64,000 bases of DNA from Sodalis ligni (GCF_016865525.2 NZ_CP075169.1:2356337-2420336); one strand, 5' to 3'; shown: positions 26,515 to 36,344, counted from the first letter of the stretch. Made by a program: numbers and translations. The notes: generated from the sequence alone by a model not told the origin.

Positions 26515-28091
26515 TGTTGCGTCTCCGGGCGCTCTTCCGCCGCCATGGCGCGGTACAGCGCCCCTTCCTCAAGGTTATCCGCCGCGAACGTCGCCGCCAC
26601 GGCCCCCCGGCGCATCACCAGGATGCGGTCGCAGTTTTGCAGCAGTTCCGGCAGGTCGTCGCTGATGATGATAACGCCCATGCCGTCGCCGGCGAGCCGC
26701 TGGATGATGCGATAAATGGTGTCCTTCGAGCCCACATCCACCCCCGCCGTGGGCCCGTGCAAAATCAGCAGCCGCGGCTCGATGGTCAGCCAGCGGCCAA
26801 TGAGCACGCGCTGCTGATTGCCGCCGGAGAGCGACATGACGGGGTTGTCGCTGTCGGGGGTGACAATCTGCAGGTCATCGATGGTCCGCTGGGCGGCGGC
26901 GTGATTGCGTTTGCCGTCCAGCAGGCCGAACGAGCCGCGCAGGCGGTCGAGCATCGCCACGATGATATTCTCCTTAATCGATTTCTCCAGGAACAGCCCC
27001 TCGGACAGCCGGTCCTCCGGCACATAACCGATGCCGGCGCCGATGGCCTGCGCCGGGCTGCCGAGGGTGATGGCGGCGCCGTCCAGCGCTATCCGGCCGC
27101 TGTCCGCCGGTAAAATGCCCGCCAGGGACAGGGCCAGTTCATTGCGGCCGGAATCCAGCAGCCCGGTGATGCCGAGGATTTCACCGCGCGCCAGCTGGAA
27201 GGACACGTCCCGGTAGCCGCCGCGCCGGCCGAGGCCGTCGACGCCCAGCAGCGCCTCGCCGCCGTCAAAGGCGGCGCGGTACCGGGTGTCATCCAGCTGC
27301 TTGCCGGTCATCCAGAAGGCGAGCTGCTGCTTTGACTGTCCGGCCACATCGCATTCGGTGACCTTCAGGCCATCGCGCATGATGATGGCCCGGCCCCCGA
27401 TAGCCTTGCACTCGTCGAGCTTGTGCGTGACGAACAGCACCGATACACCCTGCGCCTGCAGTTTGCCCACCACCGCAATCAGGTTGTCCACCTCGCGCCG
27501 GGTGAGGGCGGTGGTGGGCTCGTCCATGATGACCAGGCCGGCGTCCGACGCAATGGCCCGGGCAATGGCAATCAATTGGCGGGTGGCTATCGGCAGTTCT
27601 TCCACCGGCGTGTCGAGAAACGCCGCATCGGCGGGCAGGTTGACCTTGGCCAGCGCGCGCACCGCGGTGTCCTTGAGCATGCGCAGGTCCAGGCGCCGCG
27701 CCAGACTGCCGCCGGCGGCCACCAGTTGGCGGGTCAGCGCGACGTTTTCGGCCACGCTGAGATTGGGCAGCAGCGACAAATCCTGATAGACGGTCTCAAT
27801 GCCGGCGGCCAGCGCGCCCACCGGCGTCAGCTTGTCCACCCGCCGGCCGTTGATCAGCAATTCGCCGCCGTCGGACGGCTGCGCCCCGGAAATGATTTTT
27901 ATCAGCGTGCTTTTGCCGCAGCCGTTTTCCCCCATCAGGTGATAGACGCGGCCGCGTTCGATAACAAAACTGATGCCTTTAAGCGCCTTGACGCCGCCAA
28001 AGTGTTTTTGCAGATCGCGCACCTCGAGAAAAGGCATGGTCTGCGCCGGGTTGCCGGCGGGCGTGGTATCGGCTTGAACGGTCACGGGCAT
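26511..28091 (-). CDS. Sugar ABC transporter ATPase (two nucleotide domains, degenerate second Walker B)
   Basis: A tandem ABC ATPase of about 526 residues. Domain 1 is canonical: GENGCGKSTLIK, VEELPIATRQLIAIARA and VIMDEPTTALTRRE. Domain 2 has GLLDSGRNELALSLAG and the signature LSGGNQQRVLIGRWL, but its Walker B reads LLILHGPTAGVDVGSK, lacking the usual acidic residues (DE replaced by HG). Such second sites occur in one branch of CUT2 ATPases. The start is uncertain: ATG 28091 and 28100 both have only weak GGATG ribosome sites, and the frame stays open to 28232. A 146-bp palindromic element separates it from the upstream binding-protein gene. Confidence 0.85.
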   Translation of the reverse strand: MPVTVQADTTPAGNPAQTMPFLEVRDLQKHFGGVKALKGISFVIERGRVYHLMGENGCGKSTLIKIISGAQPSDGGELLINGRRVDKLTPVGALAAGIETVYQDLSLLPNLSVAENVALTRQLVAAGGSLARRLDLRMLKDTAVRALAKVNLPADAAFLDTPVEELPIATRQLIAIARAIASDAGLVIMDEPTTALTRREVDNLIAVVGKLQAQGVSVLFVTHKLDECKAIGGRAIIMRDGLKVTECDVAGQSKQQLAFWMTGKQLDDTRYRAAFDGGEALLGVDGLGRRGGYRDVSFQLARGEILGITGLLDSGRNELALSLAGILPADSGRIALDGAAITLGSPAQAIGAGIGYVPEDRLSEGLFLEKSIKENIIVAMLDRLRGSFGLLDGKRNHAAAQRTIDDLQIVTPDSDNPVMSLSGGNQQRVLIGRWLTIEPRLLILHGPTAGVDVGSKDTIYRIIQRLAGDGMGVIIISDDLPELLQNCDRILVMRRGAVAATFAADNLEEGALYRAMAAEERPETQQ

Positions 28092-28152
28092 CTGTATCAT
28101 CCGGGTTGGTTTACGGGTGGGGAACGGCGGATGTCCGCCGATCCGAGTTTGT

Positions 28153-28298
28153 TGACAAAGTGCTTGGTCGGGACAGGCTGCCAGATCGTAAACACGCCGT
28201 GAATCCATCCCTGGAGGCTCGATCCGCGCCATCCCTGGCGCGGACGGTTTACTCTTCTGGCAGCCTGTCCCTCCCTATTAATTTTGAGTACTTTGTCA
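28153..28298. repeat. Nested inverted-repeat intergenic element (about 146 bp)
   Basis: The outer arms TGACAAAGT (28153-28161) and ACTTTGTCA (28290-28298) are exact inverted copies. Inside them GGGACAGGCTGCCAGA (28170-28185) pairs with TCTGGCAGCCTGTCCC (28256-28271). Further in, GTAAAC (28188) pairs with GTTTAC (28252) and TCCGCGCC (28223) with GGCGCGGA (28244). The whole can fold as one long imperfect hairpin, like ERIC/RSA-type enterobacterial elements. It sits between the binding-protein stop and the ATPase start, inside the operon. Confidence 0.7.
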
Positions 28299-28356
28299 GC
28301 AGTCTGAGACCGGCGGCCGGCCGCCGATCCGTTGCACTCTCTATGGCCTTAGAGAC

Positions 28357-29358
28357 TCAGAACGGGTATTGCCGGTAGTTGGACTTGTTGACGTCAACCC
28401 AGGCCTGACCGGTGACGATGATGCCCTTGCCGGGACCTTTTTTCACCGACACCTTGTTATAGCCGGGTACGCCCAGGTCCATGCCGTCGGTAACCTGCTT
28501 GCCCTCCAGCAGCATCTGCGCCACCTTGTTCATGATGTAGCCGGCGTCCTTGGGATCCCAGAAGGAGATGCTCTGCACGGTGCCGGATTCCAGATACTTG
28601 CTGGTGTCCTTCGGCAGGCCGAGCCCGATGACGCACACCTTGCCGGAGAGGCCGGCTTCTTCCACGGCGCGGCCGATGCCGATGACATCAATAGCGGAAC
28701 CGCCCTGGAAACCCTTGATATCCGGGTATTTACGCAGGATTTCGCGCGCTTTTTCGTAAGCTCTGTTGGCGTCGTTGAAGGATTCATTCTTGGGGGACAC
28801 CAGCTGCATCTGCGGGTACTTCTTGGCGTTTTCGGCGCCGCCGTCGGCCCACTGCACGTGGGTCAGGCTGCCGAGGGAACCGACGAACGACGTCCATTTC
28901 CCGCTTTTGCCCATGCATTGCGCCAGCTGTTCGTTGAAGTGGGCGCCGAAAGCGGTATTATCGAACGCCTCGATATCCACCAGCGTGTTTTTCAGGCTGT
29001 CCCCCTCATGGGTAACGACCTTGATGCCGCGATCCATGGCGCGTTTGAGCACGCCTTCAATGGCCGAGGGGTCCATCGGCACCACGGCGATGGCGCTGAC
29101 GTTCCTGGCCACCAGATCCTCTATCAGGCGTCCCTGCTGGGCGGCATCGGCCTTGGCCGGGCCGATCTCGCTGGTGGTGACGCCGGGATTGTCCCGGCCG
29201 TAGGCAACGACGCCTTCATTCATGCGGGTGAACCAGTTCTCGCCGGTTATCTTTACCACCGTCACGATGGACGGCGCGTCTTTCGCGAGCAGGGGCGGCG
29301 CCGCGCACAGGGCGCCCAGCGCAACGGCGAGGGCGGTAAGTTTACGTATCATTGGCAT
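28357..29358 (-). CDS. ABC transporter sugar-binding protein (LsrB/RhaS-like)
   Basis: A 333-residue periplasmic protein. ATG 29358, six bases after GAGGAAA, gives a signal peptide (MPMIRKLTALAVALGALCAAPPLLA). The mature part has VVKITGENWFTRMNEGV, VVPMDPSAIEGVLKRAMDRGI with VVTHEGDS, GFQGGSAIDVIGIGRAVEEAG and SFWDPKDAGYIMN, matching the autoinducer-2/rhamnose-binding branch of the RbsB superfamily. It lies between the two halves of an ABC operon: a permease gene upstream, ATPase and second permease downstream. The ligand could be a deoxyhexose or AI-2-like sugar, but nothing else from the lsr or rha pathways is present here. Confidence 0.85.
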   Translation of the reverse strand: MPMIRKLTALAVALGALCAAPPLLAKDAPSIVTVVKITGENWFTRMNEGVVAYGRDNPGVTTSEIGPAKADAAQQGRLIEDLVARNVSAIAVVPMDPSAIEGVLKRAMDRGIKVVTHEGDSLKNTLVDIEAFDNTAFGAHFNEQLAQCMGKSGKWTSFVGSLGSLTHVQWADGGAENAKKYPQMQLVSPKNESFNDANRAYEKAREILRKYPDIKGFQGGSAIDVIGIGRAVEEAGLSGKVCVIGLGLPKDTSKYLESGTVQSISFWDPKDAGYIMNKVAQMLLEGKQVTDGMDLGVPGYNKVSVKKGPGKGIIVTGQAWVDVNKSNYRQYPF

Positions 29359-29443
29359 CAACGTTTCCTCATTATGGTTGTGTTGCACGTAGGGTAAGAG
29401 TTCGCCGCCGGCGCCGATAAGACGCCGGCGGCGATAAAACGCG

Positions 29444-30430
29444 TCACGTTCGTGACGCAAGCCAAGACCGGATATCGACGCGCGACACCGCCAGGAACAG
29501 CAGCAGCAGCAGGCCCCAGGCGCAGTCGCGGAAAAAGTTGGAAATATTCAGGAAATTGAACAGGCTGGCCAGCATCTGCAGCGCGGTGGCCGACAGCACG
29601 ACGCAGACGATGCGCCCGTAGCCCCCGTCCGGCCGCACGCCGGCCATCACCACAATCAGGATGGCGATAAGTACATAGGAGCTGCCATAGTCCCACTTCA
29701 CGCTGGAGGTGCGGGCGGCGATGACGATGCCGGCGATACCGGCCAGAACGCCGCTGGCGGTGTAGGTGAGAAACAGCATCTTTTTCAGCGCGATGCCGGC
29801 GTACCGCGCGGCCTTGGCATTGCTGCCCATCAGATAGAGCCGCAGGCCGAAGGGGCAAAAACGCAATACGATGCCCAGCAGCAGCGCCACCGCCAGAAAC
29901 AGCGAAAAGCACAGCGGCAGGCCCAGCACCGGCGAATTGCCGAAATCGTCCAGCGGTTCGATATAGCCGATGCTGATGGCCGACCCGTTGGTCAGCACCA
30001 CCGCGATGCCGGTGAAGAACATCTGCGTGCCCAGGGTGGCGATAATGGGCGTCAGGCCGGCATAGGCTATCAGGAAGCCGTTAAGCATGCCCCCCGCCAG
30101 CCCCACCAGCAGGGCGACGGCCGCGAAGGCCCAAACGAACAGCAGCGGGGCGTCATCAGCCGACACCCAGTGGCGCACCAGCAGATAGGACAGGACGCCG
30201 GCCAGATTGGCCAGGGCGATGCCGGACAGGTCGATGCCGCCATTGCCCGAAATCATCGCCAGCATGACGCCCAGGGCCAGCAACCCCAGTTCGGGCACCT
30301 GCGCCGACATGGATTGAAAGTTGTACAGGGTGATAAAGTTGGCGCCGGCAAACGCCACGCCGGCCGCTAACACCAGCACGTTGGCCGCGGCCAGAAAATT
30401 GAGCTGACGGTCCGACAGAATGTTACGCAT
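29444..30430 (-). CDS. Sugar ABC transporter permease (first gene of operon)
   Basis: A 328-residue CUT2 permease with about nine hydrophobic segments. Family marks include MLAMISGNGGIDLSGIALANLAG, GMLNGFLIAYAGLTPIIATLGTQMFFTG, GLRLYLMGSNAKAARYAGIALKK and VVMAGVRPDGGYGRI. GGAGGAG lies eight bases before the ATG. It is the first gene after the 30.43-30.65 kb promoter region and is followed by the binding protein, ATPase and a frameshifted second permease. The two-permease layout matches Lsr- and RhaT-type importers. Confidence 0.85.
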   Translation of the reverse strand: MRNILSDRQLNFLAAANVLVLAAGVAFAGANFITLYNFQSMSAQVPELGLLALGVMLAMISGNGGIDLSGIALANLAGVLSYLLVRHWVSADDAPLLFVWAFAAVALLVGLAGGMLNGFLIAYAGLTPIIATLGTQMFFTGIAVVLTNGSAISIGYIEPLDDFGNSPVLGLPLCFSLFLAVALLLGIVLRFCPFGLRLYLMGSNAKAARYAGIALKKMLFLTYTASGVLAGIAGIVIAARTSSVKWDYGSSYVLIAILIVVMAGVRPDGGYGRIVCVVLSATALQMLASLFNFLNISNFFRDCAWGLLLLLFLAVSRVDIRSWLASRT

Positions 30431-30654
30431 CGATCATCTCCTCCTAACGGCGCCCTCTTTACGCTGCGCCGGTCCGGAAATCCACCGCTCAGCACATACA
30501 TAAGTATGCTATATTTTACATTAGTATTTGTCGACCCGTCAGTTGCAAATATATGGCCGCGATCACTGCTGTGATAATCATGGCGTGCAGGAAATATCCG
30601 GAAGCGGGGGGAAAGCGCGGGGCGGTGCATTGAACAAGCTGGCTACGTCTACCA
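30431..30654. promoter_or_regulatory. Promoter region of second ABC operon
   Basis: Contains an AT-rich patch (TATGCTATATTTTACATTAGT, near 30505) suited to a minus-strand promoter and an inverted repeat GATCACTGCTGTGATAATC near 30560. No ORF of note. Confidence 0.4.
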
Positions 30655-30690
30655 ATAAAAAAGGCTTGCTCTTTCAGGCAAGCCTCGGGT
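30655..30690 (-). terminator. Rho-independent terminator of fumarase gene
   Basis: On the minus strand the stem AGGCTTGC/GCAAGCCT (30662-30669 and 30678-30685) is followed by six T residues, 20 bases after the fumarase stop. Confidence 0.85.
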
Positions 30691-30704
30691 CTGCAGTCTG
30701 ACGG

Positions 30705-32351
30705 TTACTTTAGGCAATCCGCACAGGCATTGCGCTGAATTTGCTCGAAGAAATCGTTGCCTTTGTCATCAACCAGAATGAATGCCGGGAAATTTTCCAC
30801 TTCAATTTTCCAGATGGCTTCCATTCCCAGCTCCGGATACTCAATACAATCCAGGCTCTTGATGCTCTGCTGGGCCAGCACGGCCGCCGGGCCGCCGATG
30901 CTGCCCAGGTAGAAGCCGCCGTGTTTATGGCAGGCGTCCGTCACCTGCCGGCTGCGGTTGCCTTTGGCCAGCATGATCATGCTTCCGCCCCGTGATTGCA
31001 GCAAATCCACATAGGAATCCATCCGCCCGGCGGTGGTCGGCCCCAACGAACCGGAAGCATATCCGGTCGGGGTTTTGGCCGGGCCGGCGTAATACACCGG
31101 ATGATCCTTGATGTACTGCGGCAGGTCCTCGCCGTTATCGATACGCTCCTTGAGCTTGGCGTGGGCAATATCCCGCGCCACAATAATGGTACCGCTTAGT
31201 GAAAGGCGGGTGGATACCGGGTATTGGGAAAGCTGGGCGAGAATGTCTTTCATGGGGCGGTTCAGGTCCACCTTCACCGCGTCGCCTTCACCCTGCTGGC
31301 GCAGGGACTGCGGAATGTAGCGGCCCGGATTGTGTTCGAGTTTTTCAATCCAGATCCCGTCACGGTTGATTTTGGCTTTGATATTGCGGTCGGCGGAGCA
31401 GGACACGCCCATGCCCACGGGGCAGGAGGCGCCGTGGCGCGGCAGGCGGACCACGCGGATATCATGGGCAAAGTATTTGCCGCCGAACTGTGCGCCCAGC
31501 CCCAGGTTCTGCGCTTCCGCCAGCAATTCCTGCTCCAACTGCACGTCGCGGAAGGCCTGTCCGTGTTCATTGCCTTCGGTTGGCAGACCGTCATAATAAT
31601 GGGCGGATGCCAGTTTGACGGTTTTCAGCGTGCTCTCCGCTGAAGTGCCCCCAATCACAAACGCGATATGATATGGCGGGCAGGCGGCGGTTCCCAGCGT
31701 GCGCATTTTTTCCACCAGATAGGTTTTCAGCTTCCCGGGGCTTAGCAGCGCCTTGGTTTCCTGGTAGAGATAGGTTTTGTTCGCCGAGCCGCCGCCTTTG
31801 GCGATGCACAGGAACTTATATTCGTCGCCATCCACGCTGTAGAGGTCAATTTGCGCCGGCAGGTTGGTGCCGGTGTTCACTTCTGTATACATATCCAGCG
31901 CGCTGTTTTGTGAGTAGCGCAGGTTATCTTGGATGTAAGTGTTATAGACACCCTGCGCCAGGCGGGCCTCATCGCCGCCGCCGGTCCACACGCGCTGGCC
32001 CTTTTTACCCATGATAATCGCGGTGCCGGTGTCCTGGCAGGTGGGCAGCACGCCTTTCGCGGCGATTTCAGAATTTCTCAGAAATTGCAGCGCAACGTAT
32101 TTGTCGTTTTCGCTCGCCTGCGGGTCATCAAGAATGGACGCCACTTGCTGCTGATGGGCAGGACGCAACATAAACGCGGCATCGTGGAACGCCTGTTGCG
32201 CCAGCAGCGTAAGGGCTTCGGGGGCAACCTTCAGCATTTCCACCCCCTCAAACTCAGTGATGGAAACATGGTCCCGGCTTAACAGATAGTATTCGGTGTC
32301 CTCGTGGGAAGAGGGAAAAGGGTTTTGGTAATGGAACGGTTTATTCGACAT
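30705..32351 (-). CDS. fumA: Class I fumarate hydratase (iron-sulfur)
   Basis: A 548-residue enzyme converting fumarate and malate, with a labile [4Fe-4S] cluster. It is the same length as E. coli FumA/FumB and near-identical over long stretches, from [15 protein letters not shown] through [58 protein letters not shown] and [19 protein letters not shown]. The cluster cysteines in PTCQDTG, GASCPVG and GVSCSA are present. It has its own terminator. FumA and FumB cannot be told apart from sequence alone; with no dcuB nearby, FumA is the default. The enzyme also links to the malate genes at the start of the window. Confidence 0.95.
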   Translation of the reverse strand: MSNKPFHYQNPFPSSHEDTEYYLLSRDHVSITEFEGVEMLKVAPEALTLLAQQAFHDAAFMLRPAHQQQVASILDDPQASENDKYVALQFLRNSEIAAKGVLPTCQDTGTAIIMGKKGQRVWTGGGDEARLAQGVYNTYIQDNLRYSQNSALDMYTEVNTGTNLPAQIDLYSVDGDEYKFLCIAKGGGSANKTYLYQETKALLSPGKLKTYLVEKMRTLGTAACPPYHIAFVIGGTSAESTLKTVKLASAHYYDGLPTEGNEHGQAFRDVQLEQELLAEAQNLGLGAQFGGKYFAHDIRVVRLPRHGASCPVGMGVSCSADRNIKAKINRDGIWIEKLEHNPGRYIPQSLRQQGEGDAVKVDLNRPMKDILAQLSQYPVSTRLSLSGTIIVARDIAHAKLKERIDNGEDLPQYIKDHPVYYAGPAKTPTGYASGSLGPTTAGRMDSYVDLLQSRGGSMIMLAKGNRSRQVTDACHKHGGFYLGSIGGPAAVLAQQSIKSLDCIEYPELGMEAIWKIEVENFPAFILVDDKGNDFFEQIQRNACADCLK

Positions 32352-32788
32352 TTTTCGCTCACTTCATCCGTTATTGTATTGTCGCCATTCATCCAGGGAT
32401 CTTCGGGAAATATCAATGGCGACATCTTGTTCATTTTGCCGCGGCCAAGCCGCCGTTTCGACGGGCCGGCTGCGGTGATGGATAATGACCTATGCCTTCG
32501 TGCTTGCGTATCTGCGGCCCGGCCGTTTATCAGAACGTCATCGCCACCCAAGGATAACCAATAACCACCGGCGCAACCAAGACGACGGCGCCAAAAATGG
32601 TACCCAGTCGCCAATAATCGCCATATTTTATGCTCTGAATAATTGGATTTGCAGGAAGGCGGCGACGCGGCGACAATCCTGCCTGGAGCGGATTTCAACG
32701 CTGCTTGCAGCGGCCCCGTAGGAGCGAGGCCCTGGGGGGGCGAGAATTGCCAACGCACCGGCAACGTGAAGTATGGCGGGTATATACG
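32352..32788. other. Intergenic region between fumarase and Cfa genes
   Basis: A 437-base gap upstream of fumarase and downstream of cfa, both on the minus strand. The fumarase-proximal part is promoter sequence. The other half carries GC-rich imperfect repeats and a 36-bp dispersed repeat. A frame at 32279-32764 overlaps fumarase and shows no known family. Confidence 0.4.
32749..32784 (+). repeat. Dispersed 36-bp intergenic repeat, copy 2
   Basis: Begins GCCAACGCACCGGCAACGTG and ends GGCGGGTATA; 31 of 36 bases match the copy at 15147-15182. It ends four bases before the cfa stop codon. Confidence 0.6.
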
Positions 32789-33937
32789 TTAATGCGGGAC
32801 CCTTAGCCCTGGCTGGAGACCACGGGTAAAGACCACTTGCCATAATTGAATATCCCTGGCCCGAAATGCCCCTGCGCAGGCATTAAGATAATAGATAAAC
32901 ATTCTTTTGAATCGTTCGGAATAATTCACCTTCAACTGAGGCCATTCCGCCAGGAAATGCTCATGCCAAGCCATTAATGTTTTATCGTAATCTGAACCGA
33001 AGTTATGCCAGTCTTCCATGACAAAGCGTTTTTCACTGGCGTTGGCAATTTGTTTTATCGAGGGAAGGCACCCATTAGGGAAGATATATTTATTAATCCA
33101 AGGATCAACATTATGGGTTGTTTGATTGGCGCCGATAGTATGCAGAAGAAAAATACCGTCCGATTTCAGGCAGCGGTCGACAACCTTGAAATAAGCGTCG
33201 TAATTTTTCGGGCCGACGTGTTCAAACATGCCCACGGACACGATGCGGTCATATTGCTGCCGTATATCACGGTAGTCCTGCAATAGAATCCGGATGTCCA
33301 GTCCGCCGTAATGCTTGGCCGCAAAAGCTTGCTGCTCGGCGGAGATGGTTACGCCATGAACGGTGACGCCGAAGTTTTGCGCCGCGTAGGCCGCCAGTCC
33401 GCCCCAGCCGCAGCCGATGTCCAGCAGCGTCATACCCGGCCGGAGCCGGAGCTTGTTACAGATCATATCCAGTTTATCCCGCTGAGCATCATACAGGTTG
33501 TCGGCCCGCTTCCAGTACCCGCAGGAATACTGCATGTAGGGGTCAAGCATCAGGCAGAACAGGTCATTGCCCAGATCATAGTGCTCTTTTCCCACGATCC
33601 AGGCGCGTTTCCTTGACTGGAGGTTGGTTAGCCGGGCAATGGCAATGCGTAGGATATCATGAACGCGAGACGGCATTTTTTTATCGAGACGGGCGCTTAA
33701 TAGTCGTTGAAAGAATATATCCAGCCTGCGGCACTCCCACCAGCCGTCCATATAGCTTTCGCCCAGCCCGACGGATCCCTGTTGTAATACCCGTTTGAAA
33801 AACAGCGAATTGTTGACCTGAATATCCCAGGGCTCTGAGCCATTGATACTAATGCCGGCCTGGTTAAGCATACTGTCCGCAATACGACGCCATTCGTTTT
33901 TATTACCGCGGCTATTGACCACGCTTATATCATTCAT
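32789..33937 (-). CDS. cfa: Cyclopropane-fatty-acyl-phospholipid synthase
   Basis: A 382-residue protein, exactly the E. coli Cfa length. It methylenates unsaturated acyl chains of membrane phospholipids using SAM. Conserved parts include YMDGWWECRRLDIFF, IVGKEHYDLGNDLF, the SAM motif LLDIGCGWGGLA, GVTISAEQQ, VGMFEHVGPKNYD and the C-terminal RFKRMFIYYLNACAGAFRARD. The catalytic cysteine in YYLNACAGAF is present. ATG 33937 with GGTGAC upstream is preferred over the longer frame from 33955. It stands alone, divergent from an AraC-type regulator. Usually sigma-S induced in relatives; no clear promoter was marked. Confidence 0.95.
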   Translation of the reverse strand: MNDISVVNSRGNKNEWRRIADSMLNQAGISINGSEPWDIQVNNSLFFKRVLQQGSVGLGESYMDGWWECRRLDIFFQRLLSARLDKKMPSRVHDILRIAIARLTNLQSRKRAWIVGKEHYDLGNDLFCLMLDPYMQYSCGYWKRADNLYDAQRDKLDMICNKLRLRPGMTLLDIGCGWGGLAAYAAQNFGVTVHGVTISAEQQAFAAKHYGGLDIRILLQDYRDIRQQYDRIVSVGMFEHVGPKNYDAYFKVVDRCLKSDGIFLLHTIGANQTTHNVDPWINKYIFPNGCLPSIKQIANASEKRFVMEDWHNFGSDYDKTLMAWHEHFLAEWPQLKVNYSERFKRMFIYYLNACAGAFRARDIQLWQVVFTRGLQPGLRVPH

Positions 33938-34142
33938 AATGTCACCCTGGTTCAATCCTAAATGACGACGCTAACCGCTCACGGTAACAGGCCATAAATT
34001 AGAGGCTATTTGCAATCGCGGATGCGACGGATTTATTATCGAACAAATCACGCAGGCCCGTGTTATCATAAAAGGACAATCTATGTAGATTAACGGCCAT
34101 TCCATGCCATACCCGTCCCGTTTGCCCCTCCATGAGGACGCG

Positions 34143-34907
34143 ATGATTCAGCTGGTCGCGGTGCCTGACCGACTGACTCTGCCCCGTTCCGTTTTTTTCC
34201 GCACCTGCTTTTTGCCAAAAGGCGTGCTCATCAGCCAGCATCAGCACCCGTTTGTCGAGTTTCTCTACGCCCGCGAAGGCGGGATGCGCGTAGAGATCGA
34301 AGGAAAGGCGCTTATTGTGCCGGGCTTCCACGGCATCTGGATCCCGGCGAATGTACCCCATCGTCTTCTGACCACCAGCGATGTGCTGCTGGAAAGCCTC
34401 TATATCGAACAGGATTCCGTAACGATCAATCACAATAACTGCCGGGTGGTGGTGATCAGCAGCTTCGTCAGGGAATTCATCCATCATGCGACGGAACATG
34501 TGCCAGAACAGTACGACAGCGCCGGGGATGACGGCATGCTGGTCAATGTGCTGAGCGCACAGATCCAGAAACTGCCGGATGCCGGTTTTTCACTAGCGTG
34601 GCCGGTCTCCCAGACATTGATGCGTGTGTGCCGGGAAATCCAGGAAAAGCCGGATGAGGAGCACAGTATTGATAAGTGGGCGGCCAACACCGGCATGTCG
34701 GTACGGACCTTTTCGCGCCGTTTCAAGAAAGAAACCGGCGTCGCCTTCGGCGAATGGAAGAAACGGATGCGGCTTCTGGAGTCCGTGATCATGCTGAAAA
34801 ATAATCGCAGCGTAACCCAAGTGGCTCTGGACCTCGGCTACTCCGGCAGCGCCTCTTTCTCCTATGCTTTCCGGCAGATGTTTGGCGTACCGCCGACCCG
34901 CTATTAG
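34143..34907 (+). CDS. AraC-family transcriptional regulator (cupin sensor)
   Basis: A 254-residue regulator. The N-terminal cupin domain shows SQHQHPFVEFLYAREGGMRVEIEG and PGFHGIWIPANVPHRLL; the C-terminal pair of helix-turn-helix motifs is seen in SIDKWAANTGMSVRTFSRRFKKETG and SVTQVALDLGYSGSASFSYAFRQMFG with the closing PPTRY. ATG 34143 with GAGGA just upstream is preferred over 34104, which lacks a ribosome site. It converges on yohK and is divergent from cfa. The target is unknown; the nearest candidates are yohJK or itself. Effector is unknown. Confidence 0.8.
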   Translation: MIQLVAVPDRLTLPRSVFFRTCFLPKGVLISQHQHPFVEFLYAREGGMRVEIEGKALIVPGFHGIWIPANVPHRLLTTSDVLLESLYIEQDSVTINHNNCRVVVISSFVREFIHHATEHVPEQYDSAGDDGMLVNVLSAQIQKLPDAGFSLAWPVSQTLMRVCREIQEKPDEEHSIDKWAANTGMSVRTFSRRFKKETGVAFGEWKKRMRLLESVIMLKNNRSVTQVALDLGYSGSASFSYAFRQMFGVPPTRY

Positions 34908-34930
34908 AGGTTGACCCGCCGCCTTTGCCA

Positions 34931-35623
34931 TCAGTGCATGGCAATCAGCAGCGGGAACAGGAAGGGCGCCACCAGCGAGGTAATGATCCCGCAAATGACC
35001 AGCGCGAGCGAACTGAACGCCCCTTCTTCATAATCCAGTTCGGCGCAGCGGGCGGTACCCAGCGCGTGGGAGGCCGAGCCCATCGCCAGGCCGCGCGATG
35101 CTTTGGTATGGATATGCATCGCGTTCAGGAGAATATGTCCGAATACCGCTCCCAGTATCCCGACAAAGATCACGCAAACCGCGCTGATGGCGGGAATACC
35201 GCCGATACTGTTGCCCACCGCCATTGCGATGGGCGTAGTGACGGATTTGGGCATGATGGACGCGGCAACGGCGGGTGTGGCGCCCAGCCGCAGCGCAATC
35301 CATGTGCCGGAGATCATCGCCACCAGACTGCCGAGGAAGCAGATGCTGATAAGTGACTTCCACCGCCGCCTGATCTGGTGCAACTGCTCATACAGCGGAT
35401 AGGCCAGCGCCACGACGGCGGGCTGAAGCAGGCTGTTGAGCAGCTCGCTGCCATTGAAATAACGGGTGTAGGGTATTTTTGCCAGTATTAATAAAACTAT
35501 CAGTATGATCATCGAAATCAGCAACGGGTTGAATAACGGATTATTCAGCCGTGCCGCCAGCCGGCGAACCAGGAAAAACACTACCAGCGTCAGCGGTAGC
35601 GACCACCAGATATCATGAAGCAT
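34931..35623 (-). CDS. yohK: LrgB/CidB-family inner membrane protein
   Basis: A 230-residue membrane protein, nearly the length of E. coli YohK (231) and matching it closely: [63 protein letters not shown] and [21 protein letters not shown]. The family was first tied to murein hydrolase control and is now known to export metabolites such as pyruvate or glycolate. Its start overlaps the yohJ stop by 11 bases, so the pair is co-translated and probably forms one transporter. Confidence 0.9.
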   Translation of the reverse strand: MLHDIWWSLPLTLVVFFLVRRLAARLNNPLFNPLLISMIILIVLLILAKIPYTRYFNGSELLNSLLQPAVVALAYPLYEQLHQIRRRWKSLISICFLGSLVAMISGTWIALRLGATPAVAASIMPKSVTTPIAMAVGNSIGGIPAISAVCVIFVGILGAVFGHILLNAMHIHTKASRGLAMGSASHALGTARCAELDYEEGAFSSLALVICGIITSLVAPFLFPLLIAMH

Positions 35624-36029
35624 GGTTTATTCCTTTCTTGCCATCGGCTTTGACCAGCGATGCTTTTTCCCGGTGTATGGCGTGCGAACACCAACTCACC
35701 GTAATAAGTACAATCAGGGTGCTGGCGGAACAGGAAACGACCACCGGGGCGAATTGCGCCCGTAATAAATCAAAATACTGCATGACGCCGACACCAATGG
35801 GCACAAACAGCAGCGACATATGGCGGATCAACAGATGGCATCCTGGTTTTACCCATTGGCTTGGGATGATTTGTAACGACAAGAGCATAAACAGGATAAG
35901 CATGCCGATAATGCTGCCCGGCAGCGTGACGGGTAATACGGCGGCAATAGCGACTCCGGCATATAAACAAGCATAAATCAGTAAAAACGCACGGAGCAGC
36001 TGAGAAAAACGGGTGATGAATAGAGACAT
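35613..36029 (-). CDS. yohJ: LrgA/CidA-family (holin-like) inner membrane protein
   Basis: A 138-residue protein with four predicted membrane segments, matching E. coli Yoh[60 protein letters not shown] and [18 protein letters not shown]. It is upstream of and overlaps yohK. No good ribosome site precedes ATG 36029 (only an A-run), so translation may be weak or start slightly downstream. Probably the partner subunit of YohK. Confidence 0.88.
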   Translation of the reverse strand: MSLFITRFSQLLRAFLLIYACLYAGVAIAAVLPVTLPGSIIGMLILFMLLSLQIIPSQWVKPGCHLLIRHMSLLFVPIGVGVMQYFDLLRAQFAPVVVSCSASTLIVLITVSWCSHAIHREKASLVKADGKKGINHAS

Positions 36030-36344
36030 GACGTTTTTTTTACCAAAAGTAATGGGCCAAAGAATTGAGGCTTATTATCATGCAATTGATCTGTCTTTAT
36101 TTATTAAATGAAGACAATCTCTATCTATTTAAGGACAAAATCGCCGCGATTATCAGGGCGGTTTAGTGCAGTCCCGTTAAATGGAAATGACGTGTATTGA
36201 CCTGCGCTTTAACATAGCAGCCACTGATAAACAGCAATTTTGTTACAAAATTTCGGCGTCGGACCGGCGCAAAAATCACGTTGAAAGGTAATACTGTGAC
36301 TAATGAATAATTTCTGGTGAAAGTGAAGATGCGGTCCTGGCTCA
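36030..36344. promoter_or_regulatory. Divergent promoter region, yohJ / dipeptidase
   Basis: A 315-base gap, AT-rich next to yohJ, with no supported ORF. TTTTGTTACAAAA near 36237 is an inverted repeat that may be an operator. Confidence 0.4.

Noticed and set aside
28369..29397. A 342-codon plus-strand open frame
   Set aside because: It lies entirely antisense to the ABC binding-protein gene, whose signal peptide, ribosome site and fold are clear. High GC makes such shadows common.
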